A DNA stretch of 8,800 nt from Treponema sp. Its GTDB lineage: Bacteria; Spirochaetota; Spirochaetia; Treponematales; Breznakiellaceae. A program made the position numbers and the translations under genes. Positions within the stretch are counted from its first letter, which is position 1. Every line of letters starts with the position of its first letter. Positions 1-6,460 of this stretch are shown here, piece after piece. Location of the stretch: NCBI GenBank assembly GCA_031267115.1, contig JAIRZS010000236.1:1-8800 (forward strand), written 5' to 3'. Below the pieces are notes generated by a model. It searched no databases. It worked only from the letters and a program-made list of their open reading frames with translations, and was not told the DNA's origin.

Positions 1-30
1 CAGGAATATCTCGACTCGAATTAAAAATGG

Positions 31-307
31 ACCGAAAGGCCCAGCCTTTCCGGTGCCAGGCACCAAATTTATGGATAAATTTTTATCGTAAAAAAAGGTG
101 CCTGGCACTGCGGCAGGGAGGCCGCTGTTTCTATTGCTATCCGCCAATGGCGGATAGATGGAGTTTGCCGCAGGCAAACTCCGAGGCTAAAAATCGCCAC
201 GGAGGGCGATTTCTAGCCCGCGCAAGGGATTGAAGCGGTATCCTTTTTTGCCGGAGGCAAAAAAGATACAAGCGTAAAGCCCGGTCCGCACGCTGTAAGC
301 GTGCGGA
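31..307. repeat. Serial hairpin array in gene-free left end
   Basis: This stretch has no convincing gene and is almost continuous inverted repeats. From left to right: 31-40/44-54 (loop CCA, one bulged C); palindrome 52-64; 65-72/75-82 (loop GG); palindrome 98-108; 110-114/121-125; 137-146/148-157 (single-base centre); 160-169/173-182 (loop GCA); 186-198/205-217 (one mismatch, loop of 6); 243-252/256-265 (loop GGA); 285-294/298-307 (loop GTA). Several have perfect 10-bp arms with a 3-base loop, yet the arms share no sequence with each other. The right-hand part (217-315) belongs to the modular element that recurs near the other end of the window. The pairing is read directly from the sequence. 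Whether it acts as RNA or as DNA is unknown. Confidence 0.85.
52..108. repeat. Inverted pair of GGTGCCAGGCACC-type palindromes
   Basis: GGTGCCAGGCACC at 52-64 is a perfect palindrome around a single A. Its reverse complement, GGTGCCTGGCAC, lies at 97-108, so the two copies flank a 32-base AT-rich spacer that itself contains the hairpin 65-72/75-82. Palindromes of this kind are widespread in bacterial intergenic DNA and resemble REP sequences mobilised by Y1 (IS200-like, RAYT) transposases. No transposase gene is present here, so the link to such an enzyme is inference. The unit could be a small non-autonomous mobile element. Confidence 0.6.
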
Positions 308-315
308 TGCGCCCA
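217..315 (+). repeat. Modular hairpin element, copy 1
   Basis: The copy consists of linker CCCGCGCAAGGGATTG (217-232), a hairpin 243-265 with a GGA loop, linker AAAGCCCGG (276-284), a 10-bp hairpin 285-307 with loop GTA, and closing linker TGCGCCCA (308-315). The same linkers in the same order occur on the minus strand at 8603-8488, around hairpins of different sequence. The 13-base-arm hairpin 186-217 immediately upstream may be part of a longer version. The element reads toward the FIST gene and ends about 165 bases before its start codon. It could be a structured RNA, a REP-like DNA repeat or a mobile-element relic. Confidence 0.75.
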
Positions 316-351
316 AAACACGATTAAAAAGATGAAAAACCTGCATTTTTA

Positions 352-372
352 CCGTTTTGAACGGATCTTTTC
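352..372 (+). terminator. Weak terminator-like hairpin
   Basis: CCGTT (352-356) pairs with AACGG (360-364) around a TTG loop and is followed by a T-rich run, ATCTTTTCTTTT. It lies downstream of the hairpin array and upstream of the presumed FIST promoter, so it could end a transcript arriving from the left. The stem is only 5 bp and the T tract is interrupted, so support is weak. Confidence 0.25.
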
Positions 373-390
373 TTTTATTGCGAGATGAAA

Positions 391-396
391 TATGAT
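391..396 (+). promoter_or_regulatory. Possible -10 box for the FIST-kinase unit
   Basis: TATGAT matches five of six bases of the sigma-70 -10 consensus and lies about 85 bases before the FIST start codon. No good -35 box is found at 16-18 bases upstream, so the call rests on the -10 match and position alone. A second pair, TTGACT (448-453) with TATAAA (472-477), would start transcription at the start codon itself and is less likely. Confidence 0.3.
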
Positions 397-479
397 AGAA
401 TGGGACTGGCTTTGAAATCCGGCATTTTGAGACGGTCGTGTTTCATTTGACTTTTTTCAGAGCAAGGAGAATATAAAAT

Positions 480-1637
480 ATGATACGAACTTTAAGCGCT
501 TCTACCGATAATATCGACGATTTGGAGGCTGCCGTAAAAGACATTAAAGCCCAGATCGATCCGGACCGCAACCTGCTGAAAAATACGGTGGGGATTGCGG
601 CCTGCCATTATGAATTCGCCGAATCGGGAACTCTCAAGGCTATCTGCGACGCCATGCCTTTTGAAATATGCGGAACCATCAGTTCGGCCCAGGGGACCGA
701 CAAGGGGGCGGAAACTCTTTATTTTACGCTTCTTGTCCTGACCAGCGATACCGTGGTTTTTAAAACCGCCCTCAGCGGGTCCCTTGCGGAAAAGCCCGGC
801 CAGGCTATCGAAGAGTGCTACAAGGCCGCCGCGGGAGGGGAAAGGCCCGCGGTTGTTTTTACCTTTGCCCCTTTTATGGTGGCGAATTCCGGGGACGAGT
901 ACGTGAATGTGCTTACCAGGATATCCGAAGGCGTACCCTGCTTTGGCACGCTGGCTGTGGACGATACCGCCGATTTCCACGAATGTTTTATGCTTCACAA
1001 CGGGCAGCATTATCAGGACTGCATGTCCTTGATCCTCGCCTGCGGGGAATTCCATCCTAAATTCTATCTGGCCACGATTTCCGACGAAAAGATACTGGAA
1101 AAGTCCGCCCTGATTACCAAATCCGAGGGGCATCTGCTCAAAGAGGTAAACGGCAGGCCGGTGGCGGAATTTTTCGCCAGCCTGGGGCTGACCAAGGCCA
1201 GCGAGGCCGCTTATGCCATGACTTCCCTTCCCTTTACCCTGGATTACAACGACGGGACCCCTCCGGTCTCCAGGGCGTTCATTGGCCTGAGCGAAGACAA
1301 GTACGCCATTTGCGCCGGCGCTATGCCCGAAGGCGCGACGCTTAAGATTGGGGTTTCCGACAAGGAGGATGTGCTGCTTACCTCCGGGCAGGCTATGGAA
1401 AAAGCCCTGAAAGAAACGCCTGACCCTTCGGGGATCCTTATCTATTCCTGTATTTCCCGGGGCATGACGCTGGGAAGCGAGATACTGACGGAAATGGCCC
1501 TGATACGGGAGAAGACGGCGGGTAAAATCCCCCTGCTCCAGGCTTATTCAGGGGGCGAAATATGCCCTACCCAGATCAACAAGGATTCAGCCGTTAACCG
1601 GTTTCACAACAATACTTTCGTCTTCTGCATTTTTTAG
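480..1637 (+). CDS. FIST-domain (FIST_N + FIST_C) sensory protein
   Basis: This 385-residue protein has no signal peptide or membrane segment, so it is predicted to be cytoplasmic. FIST domains are thought to bind small ligands, possibly amino acids, and to feed signal-transduction proteins. FIST_N spans roughly residues 35-225, with glycine turns GTISSAQG (65-72) and FGTLAVDD (155-162). FIST_C covers roughly 226-365 and has a conserved cysteine in SCISRG (323-328). The C-terminal signature is AYSGGEICP (355-363), then NRFHNNTF (373-380). The ATG at 480 is preceded by AAGGAGA (464-470) at good spacing. The stop lies 17 bases before the hybrid-kinase start, so the two are almost certainly co-transcribed. 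The ligand cannot be told from sequence. The FIST assignment is by motif and layout recognition. Confidence 0.88.
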   Translation: MIRTLSASTDNIDDLEAAVKDIKAQIDPDRNLLKNTVGIAACHYEFAESGTLKAICDAMPFEICGTISSAQGTDKGAETLYFTLLVLTSDTVVFKTALSGSLAEKPGQAIEECYKAAAGGERPAVVFTFAPFMVANSGDEYVNVLTRISEGVPCFGTLAVDDTADFHECFMLHNGQHYQDCMSLILACGEFHPKFYLATISDEKILEKSALITKSEGHLLKEVNGRPVAEFFASLGLTKASEAAYAMTSLPFTLDYNDGTPPVSRAFIGLSEDKYAICAGAMPEGATLKIGVSDKEDVLLTSGQAMEKALKETPDPSGILIYSCISRGMTLGSEILTEMALIREKTAGKIPLLQAYSGGEICPTQINKDSAVNRFHNNTFVFCIF

Positions 1638-1643
1638 ACCGGC

Positions 1644-1657
1644 GGAGGAATGTAGTG
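1644..1657 (+). promoter_or_regulatory. Ribosome binding site fixing a GTG start
   Basis: GGAGGA (1644-1649) lies five bases before GTG (1655-1657). The nearer ATG at 1650 is followed at once by a TAG stop and cannot be used. The next in-frame Met codons lie well inside the protein, so GTG is the best start for the kinase. Confidence 0.7.
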
Positions 1658-3379
1658 ACATCCCTTGAAAAAGGCGATCCTTCTTCGGACGAGATTAAAG
1701 AGCTTAAGCTCCGGAATACCAAACTGGCCCGCGAACTGCGGATTACCAAGGATTATCTGGTCAAGGTTACCCGTACCGTCGACGCCAAGGAAACCCTGGG
1801 CAAGGTCCTTGCCGCGGCCAACGCAAAACAAAAAGCCTATACAACCATGCTCCTGGAAAGCTGCCCCAATATCATCCTTCTTCTGGACGATGACGGGCGG
1901 CTGGTGCTGGGTACCAATATGTTTCTTACCCTTACCGGAATCCCGAATTTTGACTATATCAGGGACAAAACCTGGGAAGAAATTTTTTCCCCGTACCTCT
2001 CCGGGGAAGAACTGGAAGAATTGAACGGCATATTGAAATCGGTATCACGGGACCAGAATATTCAGAGAATGGATAAATGGATAGACTTTGGGAGGAACGG
2101 GGAAAGCCGCTATTATTCGGTGGAATTTACCGGTATTAGCGGCGCCCAGGGGAGCGGCGCCGGCATCAAGTCGGGGGTCCTGGCCGTGTTTCTGGACCTT
2201 ACGGATATTATGCGGGAAAAGCACAGGGCCGAGGCGGCAAATAACGCCAAGTCGGATTTTCTGGCGGTTATGTCCCACGAGATACGGACCCCGATGAACG
2301 CCATCCTCGGCCTGAACGAGATTTTAAGCCGTACCGATCTTACCGATATCCAGAGCAAATACCTGAAGGATATAAGGAAATCCGCCCGGTCCCTCCTGAC
2401 CATTATAAACGACATTCTGGACTTCTCCAAAATCGAGGCCGGGAAGCTGGAGATCATCGACTCCGACTATAACCTCCGGGCGCTTCTGGACAACCTCCAT
2501 TCCATGTTCAAAATACTTTTCGAGGGGAAAAATCTTGAACTGTGCTTTACGACGGCTTCCGATCTTCCTGAAACGGTCCACGGGGATGAAAACCGGACCC
2601 GCCAGGTTCTGACCAACATCCTTTCCAATGCCCTGAAATACACCCCGAAAGGCCGGGTCGAGTTCAGCGCCTTTATGGAGCCGGGGGACGAAAGCTGCCC
2701 CGACGGTATGCTCTGTTTTGATGTAAAGGATACGGGCATCGGCATCCGCGAAGAGGACAGGGAAAAACTTTTCAAGCCTTTCGAGCAGCTTGATACCCGG
2801 AAAAACCGCAATGTTGTCGGCACCGGCCTTGGGCTGGCTATCTGTTTCCGGCTTTGCCAGCTTATGGGGGGGAATCTCTCTCTTAAAAGCGAATATGGCA
2901 AGGGCTCGGTTTTTTCCGTAACCATTCCCAATGTTCCCGGCGACAGCAATCAGGCGGCTCCCCAGGAAGAAACGGGCGACTTCAGCGCCCCGGACGCGAA
3001 GATACTGACGGTGGATGATATAGAAATTAACCTGGAGGTCTGTTCGGCCATGCTTGCCGCTTTCGACATAAAGGCGGATATGGCCCAGAGCGGCCGGGAC
3101 GCCGTGGAACTGGCGGAACGGAACAGTTACGACATTATTTTTATGGATCACATGATGCCCGAAATGGACGGCCTGGAGGCAACCGCCCTGATCCGCAGCC
3201 TTGGGGAGCATTATGCCAAAATTCCCATTATCGCCCTTACCGCCAATGTAATCGGCGGCGCAGAGCAGATGTTTATTGAGCATAAGTTCAGCGGCCTTCT
3301 GTCCAAACCTATAGAGTTCGCGTCTCTCGCCCAATGCCTCCGCCAATGGCTTCCGCCGGAATTGATAAAAAAGCGATAG
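1655..3379 (+). CDS. Soluble PAS hybrid sensor histidine kinase/response regulator
   Basis: This 574-residue kinase autophosphorylates and then passes phosphate to its own receiver domain. An N-terminal charged, probably coiled-coil segment (about 10-60) is followed by a PAS domain (about 64-185). Next is HisKA with the H-box FLAVMSHEIRTP, His208 being the phosphorylated residue. HATPase_c follows: N-box around Asn325, G1 DTGIGI (359-364), G2 GTGLGLAI (389-396). The C-terminal receiver has acidic pair Asp454/Asp455, phospho-acceptor Asp498 in MDHMMPEMDG, Thr529 and Lys551, so every catalytic residue is present. No transmembrane helix is visible, so it must sense a cytoplasmic cue through PAS or the neighbouring FIST protein. 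There is no HPt or output domain, so a downstream partner must be encoded elsewhere. It starts at GTG, 17 bases after the FIST stop. Confidence 0.93.
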   Translation: MTSLEKGDPSSDEIKELKLRNTKLARELRITKDYLVKVTRTVDAKETLGKVLAAANAKQKAYTTMLLESCPNIILLLDDDGRLVLGTNMFLTLTGIPNFDYIRDKTWEEIFSPYLSGEELEELNGILKSVSRDQNIQRMDKWIDFGRNGESRYYSVEFTGISGAQGSGAGIKSGVLAVFLDLTDIMREKHRAEAANNAKSDFLAVMSHEIRTPMNAILGLNEILSRTDLTDIQSKYLKDIRKSARSLLTIINDILDFSKIEAGKLEIIDSDYNLRALLDNLHSMFKILFEGKNLELCFTTASDLPETVHGDENRTRQVLTNILSNALKYTPKGRVEFSAFMEPGDESCPDGMLCFDVKDTGIGIREEDREKLFKPFEQLDTRKNRNVVGTGLGLAICFRLCQLMGGNLSLKSEYGKGSVFSVTIPNVPGDSNQAAPQEETGDFSAPDAKILTVDDIEINLEVCSAMLAAFDIKADMAQSGRDAVELAERNSYDIIFMDHMMPEMDGLEATALIRSLGEHYAKIPIIALTANVIGGAEQMFIEHKFSGLLSKPIEFASLAQCLRQWLPPELIKKR

Positions 3380-3408
3380 GCGGAACCGGGGTATGGATCC
3401 CAGTACAA

Positions 3409-4233
3409 TCAGCCCGCGCCCCGCGAAAGGGCCGCGCCAATGGCGGTAGTGTAGGCGGCGTCTTTGGGGTACTCAAAGTGGACCTGGTACATCCCGGTAA
3501 TTACCTCCAGGACAGCCTTGCCGATGGGATTGTCGCTGCCGTTCCCCGTAACGACAACCCTGTCTGTATTCCGGCTCTTTGCGGCAAACACCGACAGCAT
3601 CCCTATTACCTGGTAAACCATGTTAAGAATGCCCAGGGCTATGTCGCCGTTCTGCGCGCTGTCCAGCATCTTTCCGAAATTGGACGCGGTAGATTCCTTG
3701 TTGAGAAAGCTGATGTCGCTTTCCATAATATCTTCCAGGAGCAGATCCACCTGGTTTAGATTCCCCGTTTCCGCAAGCGCCATAATACCGTTAAAATCCG
3801 AAGTCGGGAGCAGTTTCTTCGCTAGGCCCTGGATGGTGCCGCCGCCTACCCCCGTGCCTCCCAGGTGGCGGATGCAGTCCCGCCGGGCGTCGATGATCGC
3901 CGTGCCGGTGCCGATATTGGTAATGATAATATTTTCCTTTCCGGCAAGGAACATCCCCCCTATGCCCACGGCCTGTATCTCGTCTACCTTTTCGGTGGCA
4001 ATACCGAACAGATCGTCTTTCAGGCTGCCCGCCCCGGCCCCGGTGATCATGATCCGCTCAATATCGGCCATCTTGATATTGTTCTCCACGATCATCTTGC
4101 CGAAGGCCCCGGTGGCGCTGGTCACCGCGTCCGCCGCCCTGGTTTTGATCTTGCGGATCACGGGAGAGTCTTTCCCCGTTTCGACCGCCACTGCCTTGGT
4201 AGTAGTGCTGCCTATATCAATCCCGACAATCAT
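3409..4233 (-). CDS. coaW: Type II pantothenate kinase
   Basis: It phosphorylates pantothenate with ATP, the first step of coenzyme A synthesis, in the cytoplasm. The product is about 274 residues, close to the roughly 267 of staphylococcal CoaW. The actin-like ATPase motifs are clear (numbered from the upstream GTG): DIGSTTTKAV (8-17) for phosphate 1, the likely catalytic acidic stretch KVDEIQA (84-90), NIGTGTAI (108-115) for phosphate 2, and GTGVGGGTIQGL (128-139). The C-terminal MVYQVIGMLSVFAAKSRN and the VVVTGNG turn (228-234) fit the Fumble/type II family rather than BadF-type ATPases. Two starts compete: GTG at 4239, overlapping the upstream TGA, and ATG at 4233. ATG is preferred because a purine-rich AAAAAGAG (4241-4248) sits seven bases before it. 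This is the last gene of the minus-strand cluster. It ends 29 bases from the convergent kinase gene, with no strong terminator between. Confidence 0.85.
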   Translation of the reverse strand: MIVGIDIGSTTTKAVAVETGKDSPVIRKIKTRAADAVTSATGAFGKMIVENNIKMADIERIMITGAGAGSLKDDLFGIATEKVDEIQAVGIGGMFLAGKENIIITNIGTGTAIIDARRDCIRHLGGTGVGGGTIQGLAKKLLPTSDFNGIMALAETGNLNQVDLLLEDIMESDISFLNKESTASNFGKMLDSAQNGDIALGILNMVYQVIGMLSVFAAKSRNTDRVVVTGNGSDNPIGKAVLEVITGMYQVHFEYPKDAAYTTAIGAALSRGAG

Positions 4234-4235
4234 GC

Positions 4236-4727
4236 TCACACTCTTTTTACAAAAAACTCAAAAGCCTTTAATCCCAGCGTTACTACCATGGTTACAATAC
4301 CGCCCGCCGCTATGACGCCCAGAATAACCGCAAGCAGGGTCCGCTTCCTGCTTATGCCCAGCACCCAGGCGCCCAGAGTGCCGGTCCACGCGCCGGTCAT
4401 GGGAAGCGGGACGGCGACAAAGGCCGCCACCGCGAGCCAGCCCCACTTTTCCACCCCTTCCCCGAGTTTCTTCCTTGCCCGTTCGACAAAGCGGTTAAAG
4501 AATTTTTCGTACCACGCCATCCTGAGAAAAAGCCTGTGCAGGGTAGAAAGAAAAAGCCAGCAGATCGGCGCAACCAGGGCGTTCATGAGCGCGGCGAAGG
4601 GCCAGGCGGCGTACCAGGGAATACCCTGCGCCATAGCAAAAGGGATGCCTCCCCGAAGTTCCGAGATGGGGAGAAACGACAGAAACGCGGTCCAAAAAAG
4701 AATCTTCGGCAAAGTAACGGGCAGCAT
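4236..4727 (-). CDS. Small multidrug export-type membrane protein (COG2426/PF06695)
   Basis: This is a 163-residue integral membrane protein. The family signatures are ELRGGIPFA (23-31) and AVPLPMTGAWTG (105-116). Hydrophobic segments fall at about 8-20, 38-62, 96-122 and 128-160, with a basic amphipathic stretch (about 64-94) between. Despite the family name, transport activity is poorly established and the substrate is unknown. The length is normal for the family. The ATG at 4727 lies three bases after the acetyltransferase stop and has no recognisable Shine-Dalgarno, so translation probably depends on coupling to the upstream gene. Its stop overlaps or abuts the coaW start. Confidence 0.82.
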   Translation of the reverse strand: MLPVTLPKILFWTAFLSFLPISELRGGIPFAMAQGIPWYAAWPFAALMNALVAPICWLFLSTLHRLFLRMAWYEKFFNRFVERARKKLGEGVEKWGWLAVAAFVAVPLPMTGAWTGTLGAWVLGISRKRTLLAVILGVIAAGGIVTMVVTLGLKAFEFFVKRV

Positions 4728-4730
4728 AGC

Positions 4731-5213
4731 TTACAATAGCAGTTCCCAGTACCCTACATCAAGCCACCGGTTCATCTTAAACCCGATTTCGTGGAATTGC
4801 GCCGCTTTTTTAAAGCCGAAATTTTCATGAAGCGTCACGCTTTTTTTGTTGGGAACGGTAATAACCGCCATCAGTACATGGATGTTCGTCTGCCGCAGAA
4901 TTTCGATGATCCGGCTGAGAAGCCGCCTCCCGATACCCCTCCCCCGGGCATCGTGCCGCACATAAATGGTATCTTCCGCGGAAAACCTGTAGGCGGCCCG
5001 CTCGTGCCACGCGTGGGCATAGGCATAGCCCAGGATTTCCCCGCCCTCTTCCCACACAAGCCAGGGATACTTCCCGGTAATATTCCGGATACGCTTCTCC
5101 ATTGCCTCAGGGCCAAGTTCCTCTTCCTCAAAAGTAAAGACCGTGCCGGTAATGTAGTAATTGTAAATACCGCAAAGTACGGAAGCGTCATTTGCCGTTA
5201 CAGGCCGGATCAT
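4731..5213 (-). CDS. GNAT N-acetyltransferase, phosphinothricin/MnaT-like
   Basis: It transfers an acetyl group from acetyl-CoA to an amine, probably a free amino acid or analogue such as methionine sulfone/sulfoximine or phosphinothricin, as in Pat/MnaT (YncA) proteins. The 160-residue length is typical. The opening IRPVTANDA followed by IYNYYITGTVFTFEEE is characteristic of this subfamily. The acetyl-CoA pyrophosphate loop is DARGRGIGRRLL (88-99), and the C-terminal PNKKSVTLHENFGF (121-134) is the usual GNAT motif B region. The ATG overlaps the GGDEF stop in ATGA, and AAGGAG lies just upstream inside that gene, so translation is coupled. The substrate cannot be settled from sequence; ordinary amino-acid detoxification is as likely as any resistance role. 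Confidence 0.85.
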   Translation of the reverse strand: MIRPVTANDASVLCGIYNYYITGTVFTFEEEELGPEAMEKRIRNITGKYPWLVWEEGGEILGYAYAHAWHERAAYRFSAEDTIYVRHDARGRGIGRRLLSRIIEILRQTNIHVLMAVITVPNKKSVTLHENFGFKKAAQFHEIGFKMNRWLDVGYWELLL

Positions 5214-6451
5214 TTTCGCTCCTTGTCCGGCGCGTTGTCCTTGTTTGGCGCATCATCCCGGCGGCCCAGGTTTTCTTCCGGCGACACCACATCTACTTTC
5301 CGCAGGCTCATATCCTCCGAATCGCGCAGCATAATACAATTCCTGCCCCGGGCCTTTGCCTCGTAAAGGGCATAATCGGCCTCGCGGTAAAGATCTTCCG
5401 TCGAATCCGTGATTCCGCCCCGCAGCACGTAAAGCCCCAAACTTGCCGTTACATAGGGCGCGACAGAGGAGCGCGCGTGGGGTATCTTCAGGTCAATTAT
5501 CATGTTGAGCAGCTTAATCGCCACCCGTTCGGCCTCGGCAATGCGGTTTTCCGTCCAGAGAACAATGAATTCCTCGCCCCCCACCCTGGCGGAAAAAACC
5601 TTGTCTTCCTTGATAAGCTGTTTCAGCACCCCCCCGATAGCTTTAAGCACCTCGTCGCCCTTCTGGTGCCCGTAATAATCATTGTAATTTTTGAAAAAAT
5701 CCACATCAAGCATGATGACGCACACAGTCTGGTGAACATGCTGGCTGGCGTTGACATAGAAGCGCACCACATTTTGGTATTCCCGGCGGTTGGAAAGCCC
5801 GGTCAATTCGTCCCGGACACTTTCCTCGCGGAAGCGGTCCCTATCCCTTGAAAGGCTGTGGACGGTAAGCATCTCCTTTATTCCCATGTACGACATGTGC
5901 CAGGAAAGCGCGATTTCCACCAGGGCGGATATCGCTATCTGTACTACATCGGCGCGCCCAATTCCGGCAGGCTTAAACAAAACAGCGGCTGCCGAAAAAA
6001 CGAGCGCCATGCCGGCGGCCAAAAGCAGATTGTACAGAGCCGGGATACGGAAAACCGCCTGGAAACAGATAAGGAGGATTACAAAATTTGCCGCGTTCTG
6101 ATTCCGCCTGCAGAATACCTCAAGATAAATTCCGGACAAAAGAACCGTTAGGATATAGAGCAGCAATACAGGGTAGAAAAAACGCCCCGCATACTTCACT
6201 GTCCGGATCAGGCGGTTCGCGTAAACAAAAATCAGAAATTCCGGCACGGACGCGGCCGCAAGAACGGCGGGCCCGAATACCGGCTGCTCCGGCGCGAACT
6301 GGACCGCTGCGTATATCAGCAGCAGCGCCCCTGTTGCCAGGGAAATAACCGCGAGGCTTTTAGTATTGTACTTTAAAATGTCTTCCCGGCAGCTTTCAAG
6401 AGTATCCCTGGAAAAGGAATAATAATGCAGGAACGAAAACAGGGGAAGCAT
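5210..6451 (-). CDS. Membrane-anchored GGDEF diguanylate cyclase
   Basis: It is predicted to make cyclic di-GMP from two GTP. The first half of the 413 residues holds about six membrane helices (roughly 32-52, 58-78, 90-110, 120-134, 138-158, 167-187). A short charged linker follows, then the GGDEF domain from about 205 to 375. The domain start DELTGL (214-219), the metal-binding DVDFFKNYND (249-258), active-site GGEEF (291-295) and YALYEAKARGRN (360-371) are intact, so the enzyme should be active. The inhibitory I-site RxxD is absent: the expected place (282-285) reads EDKV. The hydrophilic tail after 375 is rich in Asp, Lys and Asn and looks disordered. It starts 9 bases after the nucleotidyltransferase stop and overlaps the acetyltransferase start. 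The sensed signal is unknown. Confidence 0.92.
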   Translation of the reverse strand: MLPLFSFLHYYSFSRDTLESCREDILKYNTKSLAVISLATGALLLIYAAVQFAPEQPVFGPAVLAAASVPEFLIFVYANRLIRTVKYAGRFFYPVLLLYILTVLLSGIYLEVFCRRNQNAANFVILLICFQAVFRIPALYNLLLAAGMALVFSAAAVLFKPAGIGRADVVQIAISALVEIALSWHMSYMGIKEMLTVHSLSRDRDRFREESVRDELTGLSNRREYQNVVRFYVNASQHVHQTVCVIMLDVDFFKNYNDYYGHQKGDEVLKAIGGVLKQLIKEDKVFSARVGGEEFIVLWTENRIAEAERVAIKLLNMIIDLKIPHARSSVAPYVTASLGLYVLRGGITDSTEDLYREADYALYEAKARGRNCIMLRDSEDMSLRKVDVVSPEENLGRRDDAPNKDNAPDKERK

Positions 6452-6460
6452 CGTTACTTC

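Noticed and set aside
31..307. CRISPR array
   Set aside because: The units are palindromes with different sequences, not direct repeats with unique spacers, and no cas genes are near.
27..346. Short open frames on both strands in the left-end hairpin region
   Set aside because: They run through inverted repeats, have no ribosome binding site, and read as Arg/Cys/Pro-rich nonsense. The DNA is explained by hairpins.
448..477. TTGACT/TATAAA promoter directly before the FIST gene
   Set aside because: The boxes fit fairly well, but transcription would start at or after the ATG and would lose the good AAGGAGA ribosome binding site.
2324..3346. A 340-codon open frame on the minus strand
   Set aside because: It lies antisense inside the hybrid kinase, whose catalytic motifs are all intact. 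Its protein shows no domain and it is a GC-driven shadow.
3865..4830. A 321-codon open frame on the plus strand
   Set aside because: It is antisense to coaW, the exporter-like gene and the acetyltransferase, crosses their junctions, and has no recognisable motif.
4731..5213. Herbicide or antibiotic resistance gene
   Set aside because: The Pat-like similarity is shared with general amino-acid acetyltransferases (MnaT). Nothing in the context shows a resistance cassette or mobile carrier.
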